A DNA stretch of 5,809 nucleotides from Armatimonadota bacterium (lineage in GTDB: Bacteria; Armatimonadota; UBA10988): positions 3,455-9,263 of the forward strand of contig JACPDV010000130.1 in NCBI GenBank assembly GCA_016183835.1. The letters run 5' to 3'. Numbering within the stretch: position 1 is the first letter of the stretch; every line of letters begins with the position of its first letter. The notes below the pieces were generated by a model that saw nothing but the letters and a program-made list of their open reading frames with translations, ran no database searches and was not told where the DNA came from. Position numbers and translations under genes: made by a program. Below, in pieces: positions 1 to 5,809 of the stretch.

Positions 1-1
1 C

Positions 2-2866
2 GGCGAGGTGTGGCTCAACGATACCTACGTCGGCAAGGTGGCCGGCCCCTTCGCGCTGGGCGACGTCGACATCACCGCGCCGGCGCGGGCGGGCGGGTCG
101 AACCTACTGGCGCTGCGCATCCTCGCGGGCGCCGCGCCGTGGACGGCGGTGCAGGGCTTTCACTCGCCGCCGCGCGAGAACGTGGTCGGCTACGGGGTGG
201 GCTACGGGCTCGACGGCGGCGCGGCGGCGCTCCCGCTGGGCGTGACCGGCGACGTGGCGGTGCGGGCGGTGGGGCCGGTGCGGCTGGCGCCTCTGCGCGT
301 CGCCGCGCAGCCGGGCGAGGGGCGCGCCGCGCCCACGGCCGACGCCAAGCTCCCGGCCACCGTGACCCTCGAGACCGTGGTCACCAACGACGAAAAGGTC
401 GCGGCGGACGTGGTGCTGCGCGGCGCCGTCGAGCCGGTCGAGGGCGGTGAGGAGATCCCTTTCGCCCGCAGCCTGCGGGTGGAGCCGGGTGAGTCGGCGC
501 CGCTCCGCGTGGTGGTGGAGGCGCCGGCGATGCGGCTCTGGTGGCCCGCCTCGGTGGGGCCGCAGGCGCTTTACCGCGCGACGCTGGAGGCGCGGGTCGG
601 CGAACAGGCCACCGACTGCGCGCAGGCCGAGTTCGGCGTGCGGTCGGCGGAGATCCCGGAGGAGGGCGCGCAGGCGGCGCTGACGGTCAACGGCACGCCC
701 CTCACACTGCGCATCGCCGAGTGGCGGCCGGTGGACCGGTTTCTGCAGCGTTCGCGCGAGCGGACCGAGCAGCTCCTCCGGCTGGCGCTGGCCAACGGGT
801 TCAACACCATCCGCGTGTGGGACGGCGGCGGGCTGGCCGATCCCGACTTCTACCAGCTCTGCGATCGGCTCGGGCTGCTCGTGATCCAGGATCTGCCGCT
901 CCTCGGCGACATCGCCCGTCCTCCGCTCGACGAGTTGCTCGGCGCGGTGGACGGGGTGGCGCTGGAGACCCGCAGCCACCCTTGCCTGGTGGCCTACGTC
1001 AGCGCCGTGGACGTGCCCGACAGTGGCCCGGCCAACGCGCGGCTGGCGGCGGTGGCCGAGCGACTCGGGCAGCTCGCACCCGACGCGTACGCCATCTCGG
1101 CGGTGGGCAGCCAGGCTGGCCCGGCGACCTGGGAGTGGGTCGACAACCGCACCGCCGCCGCGCATGAGCGCCGCGCGGCGCTCCTCAAGGTCTACCAGGT
1201 GAGCCTCCCCGACGCGCCGCCGGCGGATCTGGGCTTCCTGGAGCGCGACGCGCTGCCGGCCGAGATGTCCGTGGCGCCCTGGCCGCTGACGGGTTGGTGG
1301 GAGGCGCACGGCGGGCGGCCGGCGACGCTCGAGGCGGCGCAGGCCTGGCTCGGGCCGGTGCGAAGCGAGGACGCGCTGCTCGATCTGCTCCGCCTGTGGC
1401 AGGCGGAGAACGCCCGGCGGCAGGCGGCGGCGGCGGCAGGCGGCGCGGTGATGGTCTCATGCCTCAACGAGTCGTGGCCCCGGGTGGGCGGCGCTCTGGT
1501 GGACTACGGGCTGCAGCCGCGGCCGGCGGCCGACGTGCTGCGACGGTTCCTGGCGGGGCCGGTGGTATTCGCGCGGGCGGACCGGCAGGAAGTCAGCCAC
1601 GGCGAGACGGTGCGGCTGGACTTGATGGGCGTGTTCGGCGCGGGGAAGGACTGGTGGCAGGCCAAGCCGGTCTCGTGGAAGGAGCTGCGCTGCCGGGTGC
1701 AGGGGCTGGACGGCCACGTCTGGGCCGAGCAGACCGTGCCGCTGGCCGACGGGCTCGACGGCCTGCAGCAGGTGGGCACGCTGACCTGGGACGTGGGCGA
1801 CAACGTGCCGGCCGGGGCGTACCTGGCGGTGACGGAGGCGCCGGGCACCGGGCTCGCCTCCGACGTGGTGCCGCTCGGCGTGCGGGCCGGGCGCGCGCCG
1901 GGGCGGGTGCGCGTGCTGTGGCTGGCGGGCGAGGCGCCGAAGCTGGCCGGCGTGGGGCCCATCGGGCGCGAGCGCCTGGCCGAGCTCACACCCGAGCAGG
2001 TGGATGCGGTCTACCTCGGGCCGGGCGACGTGCCGCCGCCCGACGCCGGCGAGGTGGCTTCGATCCTGGCGCTGGTGCGCGGCGGCGCCGGAGTGCTGCT
2101 CGATGGCCCGCCGAGCTGGATCGCGGGCACCGGGCTGACCGATCTGCTCCCTGCCAGGCCGGCGCTCGGGCCGCTGGAGGAGCCGGTGGACCCGGCGCGG
2201 CCGGAGATCCTCCTGCGCTCCCATCCCGCGTTTCTGGGGCTGAGCGGCGACCTCCCGGCGGGTCTGTCGGACGGGTACTACGAGCTGGCCGAGGGCGCCG
2301 ACACGCTGGCGCGCTTCGGGCCTTCCCGGCCGCTGCTGGTGGAGGGCCGGCGCGGGCAGGGGCGGGTGCTGTGGTGGTGCACGCCGCGCGACTACCGCCG
2401 TCGGCTGCAGGTCTGGGCGGGGATGGACCGGTTCGCGCTGGGGCTCTTGGCCTACGCCGGCCGGCTGCCCTTCGGCGACGTGCAAGCGCTGCTCGACCAG
2501 CCGTCCGAGGCGCCTCTGGCGGCGATGGCCAACCTGCCGGCGGCAGCGCTCGCGGTGGGTGTGGCGACTTCGCCGGTGGCGGCTTCCCCCGGGCATCCCG
2601 AGGCGCGCGAGGTGACGGTGCGCAACGATGGCGCCACGCCGGTGCTGCTGGGCACCTTCCGCTTGGCTGATCTGCCGCGCGGCGCCACGGCGGGGTTCAG
2701 CGCCGGCTCCTTCACGCTCCTCCCGGGCCAGACCGCGCGGAGCATTCTGACCATCCGCTACGAGCGGCGCGGCCAGGCGCTGGGCAAGGCCCGGCTGCTG
2801 GTCAGCGGCTGGGGCGCGGCGAGCGTGTCGATCGACCTGCCGCTGGAGCTGGGCACGCCGAGCTGA
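2..2866 (+). CDS. GH2 beta-mannosidase-like multi-domain protein, degenerate active site, 5' end outside window
   Basis: The frame is open from the first bases (codons for Gly-Glu precede the GTG at 8), so this is the 3' part of a longer gene; the residue numbers below count that GTG as 1. Domains in order: the end of a GH2 sugar-binding jelly roll (1-88, opening VWLNDTYVGK, then the typical DVDIT and NLLALRI strands); an Ig-like domain (90-215) with the family's LWWP at 177-180; a TIM barrel (about 225-520) with NTIRVWDGGG at 266-275, FYQLCDRLGLLVIQD at 281-295 and a late LNESWP at 486-491 followed by DYGLQPRPA; a beta-rich linker domain (520-630); a ThuA/GATase-like alpha/beta domain (632-818, with RGGAGVLLDG and GRRGQGRVLWW); and a C-terminal Ig/NEW3-like domain (about 845-948). 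In active GH2 mannosidases the acid/base lies in an NE pair after the HP motif; here that site reads AVDV (D335), and no SEFG-like nucleophile motif is visible. The protein may therefore be a carbohydrate-binding pseudoenzyme or have altered chemistry. The fold family is well supported, the substrate is unknown, and any signal peptide would lie outside the window. Confidence 0.85.
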   Translation, partial: GEVWLNDTYVGKVAGPFALGDVDITAPARAGGSNLLALRILAGAAPWTAVQGFHSPPRENVVGYGVGYGLDGGAAALPLGVTGDVAVRAVGPVRLAPLRVAAQPGEGRAAPTADAKLPATVTLETVVTNDEKVAADVVLRGAVEPVEGGEEIPFARSLRVEPGESAPLRVVVEAPAMRLWWPASVGPQALYRATLEARVGEQATDCAQAEFGVRSAEIPEEGAQAALTVNGTPLTLRIAEWRPVDRFLQRSRERTEQLLRLALANGFNTIRVWDGGGLADPDFYQLCDRLGLLVIQDLPLLGDIARPPLDELLGAVDGVALETRSHPCLVAYVSAVDVPDSGPANARLAAVAERLGQLAPDAYAISAVGSQAGPATWEWVDNRTAAAHERRAALLKVYQVSLPDAPPADLGFLERDALPAEMSVAPWPLTGWWEAHGGRPATLEAAQAWLGPVRSEDALLDLLRLWQAENARRQAAAAAGGAVMVSCLNESWPRVGGALVDYGLQPRPAADVLRRFLAGPVVFARADRQEVSHGETVRLDLMGVFGAGKDWWQAKPVSWKELRCRVQGLDGHVWAEQTVPLADGLDGLQQVGTLTWDVGDNVPAGAYLAVTEAPGTGLASDVVPLGVRAGRAPGRVRVLWLAGEAPKLAGVGPIGRERLAELTPEQVDAVYLGPGDVPPPDAGEVASILALVRGGAGVLLDGPPSWIAGTGLTDLLPARPALGPLEEPVDPARPEILLRSHPAFLGLSGDLPAGLSDGYYELAEGADTLARFGPSRPLLVEGRRGQGRVLWWCTPRDYRRRLQVWAGMDRFALGLLAYAGRLPFGDVQALLDQPSEAPLAAMANLPAAALAVGVATSPVAASPGHPEAREVTVRNDGATPVLLGTFRLADLPRGATAGFSAGSFTLLPGQTARSILTIRYERRGQALGKARLLVSGWGAASVSIDLPLELGTPS

Positions 2867-2870
2867 TCCG

Positions 2871-4016
2871 TCAGCGCGGGCGGACCGCCGCCACGCTGCC
2901 GTCCCAGGTGGCCACGACCGCGCGGCCCCACGCCACCGCTGGCGCGGCCGTCATGTCGGCCTCCAGGCGCAGCCCCCAGAGCCGTCGGCCGGTGCGTGCG
3001 TCGTAGCCGCTCAGCCTGCGGTCCCGGCCGGCGATCAGGAGCTGGCCGTCCACCACCACCGGCGGCGCCTCGGCGGCGGCGGGCAGGTTCACCCCCCAGG
3101 CCGGCTCGCCGGTCGGCATGAGCGCGAGCAGGACGCGGTCGCGGCTGGCCAGGTAGAGCCACCCGTCACCGGCGGCCGGCGGCACCGCCAGGGGCGCGGT
3201 GAGCGGAACCCGCTGCGCTACGCCGCCATCGGACAGCCGCAGGCCGAGCACCTGCCCGGCGTCCGCGGCGACCCACAGCAGGTCGCCGGCCACCAGCGGC
3301 CAGCGGACGGCGGTCTTCATCGGCCGCACCGCCCACAGCGCGCGGCCGGTCTCATCGCGCAGCTCTACGCGCCCGTCGGCGAAGGTGAGGGCGAACCGGC
3401 CCGGTCCCGCCGCGGTGGGCGCCGAGGTGGGCGGGTGGGGCAGGCGCAGCCGCCACCGCCAGACCCCGCTCGCGACCAGGAGCGCGCGCAGGTCGCCGGC
3501 ATCCGTGGCCACCACGAGGCTGTCACCGCAGCGGGCGAAGCCGCAGGCCGGCGCGCCGGGTACCGTGACCTGCCAGCTCATCCGGCCGTCCGCGGCCCGC
3601 AGGGCGGCCACCCGGCCCGTCTCGAACCCGGCGTAGACATGCCCGTCGGCGGCCAGCAGGTCGGCCGTCACCGGCGCGGCGGCTTTGACCCGCCAGAGCA
3701 GGCGCCCGTGGTCGGCCGCGCGGGCGCAGAGCGAGCCGTCCTCGCCAGCGGCGAAGACCCGCCCGTCGGCCGCCGCCAGGGCCACCCGCACCGCATCACC
3801 GGCGGCGGCGACCCACGCCAGCTCACCCCGGTGCTCGGGCCGGAAGCGATGCAGCAGGCCGCCCAGCAGCACCAGGCCCAGCACGCTGAGCAAGACCGCC
3901 TTACCATAGTCCGGGGGCCCGCCGCCGTGCCCGAGCGGCCGCGGGCCGAGGAGCGAGCGCCGCGAGCCGGCCGAGAGGAGCGGCCGCGGCGGCACCGAAC
4001 CGCCCGAAGACGCCAT
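2871..4016 (-). CDS. Membrane-anchored PQQ-like eight-repeat beta-propeller protein
   Basis: This 381-residue protein has a basic, Pro/Gly/Ser-rich N-terminus (1-38), one hydrophobic segment (about 39-55, KAVLLSVLGLVLLGGLL) and then a propeller of PQQ/BamB-like repeats. Each repeat has an ADG- or AGD-type turn, a VYAG/VVAT-type strand, a D-x-x-G-R turn and a terminal Trp strand (LLWRV, MSWQV, WRWRL, ALWAV, PAWGV, RLWGL). Repeat boundaries fall near residues 110, 150, 190, 230, 270, 309 and 349, which gives eight repeats of about 40 residues. An eight-bladed fold as in BamB is likely, with the propeller probably outside the cytoplasm. BamB is a lipoprotein, but no lipobox is seen here. Such repeats do not imply PQQ binding; scaffolding or ligand sensing is as likely. 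The ATG at 4016 was chosen because an upstream TTG at 4079 would run 65 bases into livM; only a weak AGG precedes it. Other starts are GTG at 3995 and TTG at 3893, the latter with TAAGG 5 bases upstream but starting inside the membrane segment. The stop lies 4 bases from that of the convergent GH2-like gene. Confidence 0.85.
   Translation of the reverse strand: MASSGGSVPPRPLLSAGSRRSLLGPRPLGHGGGPPDYGKAVLLSVLGLVLLGGLLHRFRPEHRGELAWVAAAGDAVRVALAAADGRVFAAGEDGSLCARAADHGRLLWRVKAAAPVTADLLAADGHVYAGFETGRVAALRAADGRMSWQVTVPGAPACGFARCGDSLVVATDAGDLRALLVASGVWRWRLRLPHPPTSAPTAAGPGRFALTFADGRVELRDETGRALWAVRPMKTAVRWPLVAGDLLWVAADAGQVLGLRLSDGGVAQRVPLTAPLAVPPAAGDGWLYLASRDRVLLALMPTGEPAWGVNLPAAAEAPPVVVDGQLLIAGRDRRLSGYDARTGRRLWGLRLEADMTAAPAVAWGRAVVATWDGSVAAVRPR
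3933..3989. repeat. Pair of 12-base direct repeats, each holding an 8-base palindrome, near the divergent gene starts
   Basis: GAGCGGCCGCGG occurs at 3933-3944 and again at 3978-3989, with starts 45 bases apart. Each copy contains the perfect palindrome GCGGCCGC (3935-3942 and 3980-3987). The pair lies just upstream of livM and, if the 4016 start is right, inside the first codons of the propeller gene, where both copies encode Pro-Arg-Pro-Leu. It could be a regulator-binding pair serving the divergent genes, or simply recurrence of a short Pro/Arg/Leu coding motif in GC-rich DNA. The repeat itself is directly seen; a regulatory role is inference. Confidence 0.4.
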
Positions 4017-4017
4017 G
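4014..4017. other. Shared CATG: overlapping divergent start codons
   Basis: The palindrome CATG supplies the ATG of livM on the + strand (4015-4017) and the best ATG of the propeller gene on the - strand (4016-4014). The two start codons overlap by two bases, which leaves no intergenic space, so each gene's promoter and ribosome site would have to lie inside the other's coding region. Neither start has a strong Shine-Dalgarno (GAAGA before livM, AGG before the propeller gene). If the propeller gene really starts further in, up to about 120 bases between them would be true intergenic DNA. I see no convincing -35/-10 pair there. Confidence 0.5.
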
Positions 4018-4890
4018 TCATATGCCTGCAGCCTGCTTGCCACGGTCGAACTGTACCTGATCCTGGCCGTTTCGCTCAACCTCCTGGTGGGCTACACCGG
4101 CCTCGTCTCGCTATGTCACGCTGCGTCCTACGGAGTCGGGGCGTATGCCGCCGGGATTCTGATGAAGAGCTGCGGCTGGGCGTTCCTGCCCGCGGTCGGC
4201 GCGGCGGTGTTGGTCACGATGCTCCTTGGGGTGGTCGTGGCCCTCCCGTCGCTGCGCCTCCGCGACGACTACTTCGTGGTCGCCACGCTGGCGCTGCAGA
4301 CCATCACCTTCCGCAGTCTCTACAACCTCGACCGGCTTACCGGCGGGGCCAGCGGGCTGACGGACATCCCCACGGCCACCGTGGCGGGGCTCGCCCTGCC
4401 GCCCGACTCGCTCGGCTTCGTGGCCTTCACCACGGTCTGCGCGGCGGTGGTTATGCTGGCCTTCCACCGGCTGGGGAGCAGCCCGTTCGGCCGGCAGCTC
4501 CGGGCGATCCGCGACGACGACCAGGCCGTGGCGGCGCTCGGCCGCAACGTGGCCGCGTTCAAGGTCAAGGCGTTCCTGGCCGGGAGCGCCGGGGCCGCGC
4601 TGGCCGGCGCGTTGCTCGCGGTGCGGCTGGGCACGCTCGACCCGAACCAGTTCGGCATCGCCGAGAGCGTGCTGGTGCTCACCGCCCTGGTGGTCGGGGG
4701 CAGCGGCAACCTGGTGGGCCCGGTGGTCGGCGCGGCGGCGATCGTGCTCCTCCCGGAGCCACTCCGCCTGCTCGGGGGCAAGTGGGCCGCGCTGGCCGGC
4801 GAGCTGCGGCAGGTCATGTTTGGACTGCTGCTGATCGTGCTGCTGCGCTGGCGGCCGCAGGGCCTGGCGGGAGCGTACCGGTTTGAGTGA
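4015..4890 (+). CDS. livM: Branched-chain amino acid ABC transporter permease, LivM family
   Basis: This is an inner-membrane permease subunit of a HAAT-type importer, a family that moves branched-chain amino acids, urea or short amides. It is 291 residues, near the usual LivM length. The N-terminal signature is clear: LILAVSLNLLVGYTGLVSL (15-33) followed by HAASYGVGAYAAG, then PSLRLRDDYFVVATLA (78-93) and the GGASGLTDIP loop (110-119). The ATPase-coupling loop is GRQLRAIRDDDQAVAALG (159-176), followed by VAAFKVKAFLAGSAGAALAG (179-198). It ends with SVLVLTALVVGGSGNLVGPVVGA (218-240) and the family's closing RWRPQGL (278-284). About eight or nine membrane segments are visible. The start is the ATG directly before the first membrane segment; no in-frame alternative keeps that segment intact. 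The gene overlaps livG by 8 bases, so the two are surely co-transcribed. Unusually, the partner permease gene livH is not directly upstream; a divergent gene sits there instead. The true substrate cannot be read from the sequence. Confidence 0.94.
   Translation: MSYACSLLATVELYLILAVSLNLLVGYTGLVSLCHAASYGVGAYAAGILMKSCGWAFLPAVGAAVLVTMLLGVVVALPSLRLRDDYFVVATLALQTITFRSLYNLDRLTGGASGLTDIPTATVAGLALPPDSLGFVAFTTVCAAVVMLAFHRLGSSPFGRQLRAIRDDDQAVAALGRNVAAFKVKAFLAGSAGAALAGALLAVRLGTLDPNQFGIAESVLVLTALVVGGSGNLVGPVVGAAAIVLLPEPLRLLGGKWAALAGELRQVMFGLLLIVLLRWRPQGLAGAYRFE
4869..4873 (+). promoter_or_regulatory. Ribosome binding site for livG
   Basis: GGGAG lies 9 bases before the TTG at 4883 and within the end of livM. 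It is the best Shine-Dalgarno in the window and supports the non-ATG start of livG. It also suggests translational coupling with livM. Confidence 0.6.
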
Positions 4891-5638
4891 GCCGCTCCTG
4901 GCCCTGGAAGCAGTGACCCGCCGGTTCGGCGGGATGACGGCTGTGGATGGGCTCTCGGCGGAGGTGCGGCCGGGGCGGGTGACGGCGCTGATCGGTCCAA
5001 ACGGCGCGGGCAAGTCGACGCTCCTCGACCTGATCGCCGGGCGGCGCCGGCCGGACGCGGGACGAGTCCTCTTCCGCGGCGCCCCGCTCCCGCTCGGCGC
5101 GCACCGGGCGGCGCGAGCGGGGATTGGGCGGCTGTTCCAAGAAGTCCGCGTGTTCCGCTCGATGAGCGTGACCCAGAACGTGCTCTGCGGGCTGCCAGGC
5201 GGGCCGCACGAGGGCGTCTGGGCGGCACTCGCCGGCCGGCGCCGTGACGCGCAGGCGCTGGCAGCGGCGCGGGAGCAGATCGCCTTCGTCGGGCTCACGG
5301 CGCAGGCGGACGTGCCGGCCGGGTCACTCTCCTACGGGCAGCAGAAGCTGGCGGCCCTTGCGCGGCTGCTCGCCTCCGGGGCGGAATTGCTGCTCCTGGA
5401 CGAGCCGGCGAGCGGGATTCACCCACGGCTGGTGGACGAGCTGGCCGAGCTGCTCGGGCGGATCGTGTCCACTGGGCGGACGGTGCTGCTGGTGGAGCAC
5501 AATCTGGTGTTGGTGCGGCGGGTGGCGGACGAGGTGATCCTGCTCGACCGCGGCCGCTGCCGGGCGAGCGGGCCGGTGGCAGAGGTGTGGGACAGCCCGG
5601 TGATGCGGGAGGTCTACCTGGCGGCGGAGCCCGCCTGA
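4883..5638 (+). CDS. livG: Branched-chain amino acid ABC transporter ATP-binding protein, LivG family
   Basis: This cytoplasmic ATPase powers the permease encoded just upstream. At 251 residues it is close to the usual LivG length. Visible motifs are LEAVTRRFGGMTAVDGLS (8-25, the LivG-type opening), Walker A GPNGAGKST (38-46), a Q-loop in RLFQEVRVF (83-91), the signature LSYGQQK (149-155), Walker B ELLLLDEP (168-175) with E174 as catalytic glutamate, the D-loop ASGIHP (176-181) and the switch histidine H206 in LLVEHNLVLV. The C-terminus PVMREVYLAAE matches the usual LivG/LivF ending. All residues needed for ATP hydrolysis are present. The start is a TTG at 4883, chosen because it gives the normal N-terminal length and has GGGAG 9 bases upstream; it overlaps the end of livM by 8 bases. 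LivF and LptB are close relatives, but the order after livM and the RFGG opening favour LivG. No livF follows: the next gene is on the opposite strand and overlaps this gene's end. Confidence 0.95.
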   Translation: MSEPLLALEAVTRRFGGMTAVDGLSAEVRPGRVTALIGPNGAGKSTLLDLIAGRRRPDAGRVLFRGAPLPLGAHRAARAGIGRLFQEVRVFRSMSVTQNVLCGLPGGPHEGVWAALAGRRRDAQALAAAREQIAFVGLTAQADVPAGSLSYGQQKLAALARLLASGAELLLLDEPASGIHPRLVDELAELLGRIVSTGRTVLLVEHNLVLVRRVADEVILLDRGRCRASGPVAEVWDSPVMREVYLAAEPA

Positions 5639-5809
5639 GCCGGCGGCTCATCCATCCTGAGCCGCTCGAGCAACTCGGCGGTTTCGCGGTCGCGGGCGTG
5701 CTCGAGGTCGGCATGGGCTTCGAGGTCGACGCCGGCGGCGAGGTGGCGGGCGAGCGCGAGGAGCGCGCGCCAGCGGGCGCCCTGGTCGCCGAGACCGTCG
5801 AGCCCGGCC
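5614..5809 (-). CDS. Hypothetical protein, C-terminal end only
   Basis: A minus-strand frame enters from beyond the right edge and stops at TAG (5616-5614), giving 64 residues. I do not recognise the family. The sequence reads as amphipathic helix rich in Leu, Ala, Arg, Asp and Glu (ARWRALLALARHLAAG, then DLEHARDRETAELLERLR) and ends in a short Pro/Ala tail, as real C-termini often do. Its third codon positions are almost all G or C, but the opposing frame shares the same codon register and is also open, so codon bias does not settle the strand. The opposing frame does not resemble LivF or any family I know, so the minus strand is preferred. It would overlap the end of livG by 25 bases, tail to tail. 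Confidence 0.5.
   Translation of the reverse strand, partial: AGLDGLGDQGARWRALLALARHLAAGVDLEAHADLEHARDRETAELLERLRMDEPPAQAGSAAR
5636..5665. other. Overlapping inverted repeats at the end of livG
   Basis: TGAGCCG (5636-5642) and CGGCTCA (5644-5650) form a perfect 15-base interrupted palindrome that includes the livG stop codon. The middle arm can instead pair with a second TGAGCCGC (5658-5665) to make an 8-bp stem with a 7-base loop, TCCATCC. The two hairpins are mutually exclusive. No T-tract follows on either strand, so this is not a standard intrinsic terminator. It may still slow or end transcription between the convergent genes, or be a chance product of high GC within the overlapping minus-strand gene. 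Confidence 0.4.

Noticed and set aside
104..1309. Long antisense open frame of 401 codons opposite the GH2-like gene, and a similar one at 1457-2596
   Set aside because: The translations are rich in Arg, His, Pro and Gln with no recognisable motif, as expected for shadow frames in very GC-rich DNA; the + strand frame has clear domains.
1294..2670. 458-codon + strand frame inside the GH2-like gene
   Set aside because: It is almost entirely Ala, Gly and Arg in low-complexity runs and lies within the well-supported GH2-like frame; it is a composition artefact.
3899..3908. TACCAT as a -10 box for livM
   Set aside because: There is no matching -35 at a suitable distance, it lies over 100 bases from the start, and four of six matches is weak.
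3950..3962. Possible twin-arginine motif (SRRSLLG) in the propeller protein N-terminus
   Set aside because: The hydrophobic segment begins about 18 residues later, too far for a Tat signal, the motif lacks the usual Phe-Leu-Lys, and no cleavage site is evident.
4017..4079. N-terminal extension of the propeller protein from a TTG at 4079
   Set aside because: It would overlap the conserved first membrane segment of livM and adds no recognisable sequence.
5693..5809. Possible livF start on the + strand after livG (VLEVGMGFEV frame)
   Set aside because: It lacks the LivF opening (a Gly-Tyr-Gly loop followed by a Leu-rich strand) and soon becomes a Glu/Ala/Gly-rich run; the opposing minus-strand frame looks more like protein.

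Overview
This is a very GC-rich bacterial window, with strongly G/C-biased third codon positions in all reading frames. It holds three complete or nearly complete genes and one partial gene at each edge. Coding density is extreme: convergent genes stop 4 bases apart, two divergent genes meet at one CATG, and a permease and ATPase gene overlap by 8 bases. The gene mix is a large multi-domain GH2-type protein, a membrane-anchored PQQ-like propeller and a branched-chain-amino-acid-type (HAAT) ABC transporter. Such a mix would fit a GC-rich, polysaccharide-oriented lineage, for example Armatimonadota or Planctomycetota-like bacteria. That placement is only an inference: there is no rRNA or marker gene here.

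Layout. Positions 2-2866 (+) carry the C-terminal 954 residues of a glycoside hydrolase family 2 (beta-mannosidase / exo-glucosaminidase type) protein. Its TIM barrel is recognisable, but the catalytic motifs look eroded. It continues into a class-I-glutamine-amidotransferase-like (ThuA-like) alpha/beta domain and a C-terminal Ig-like domain. Positions 2871-4016 (-) encode a protein with one N-terminal membrane segment and eight propeller repeats spaced almost exactly 40 residues apart. Positions 4015-4890 (+) encode a LivM-family permease, and 4883-5638 (+) encode its LivG-family ATPase. Positions 5614-5809 (-) contain the C-terminal end of an unrecognised, helical protein that runs in from outside the window.

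How the genes relate. livM and livG are clearly one translationally coupled unit and would form half of an import complex. The other permease (LivH), the second ATPase (LivF) and the binding protein (LivK) are not in the window: livM is preceded by the divergent propeller gene and livG is followed by an opposing gene. The GH2-like protein and the propeller protein are convergent, so they are not co-transcribed. No RNA gene, insertion sequence, CRISPR array or convincing sigma-70 promoter was seen. I do not see a clear new biological system. The points most worth a second look are the apparently inactivated GH2 barrel, the shared CATG start with a nearby pair of 12-base repeats, and the incomplete Liv locus.
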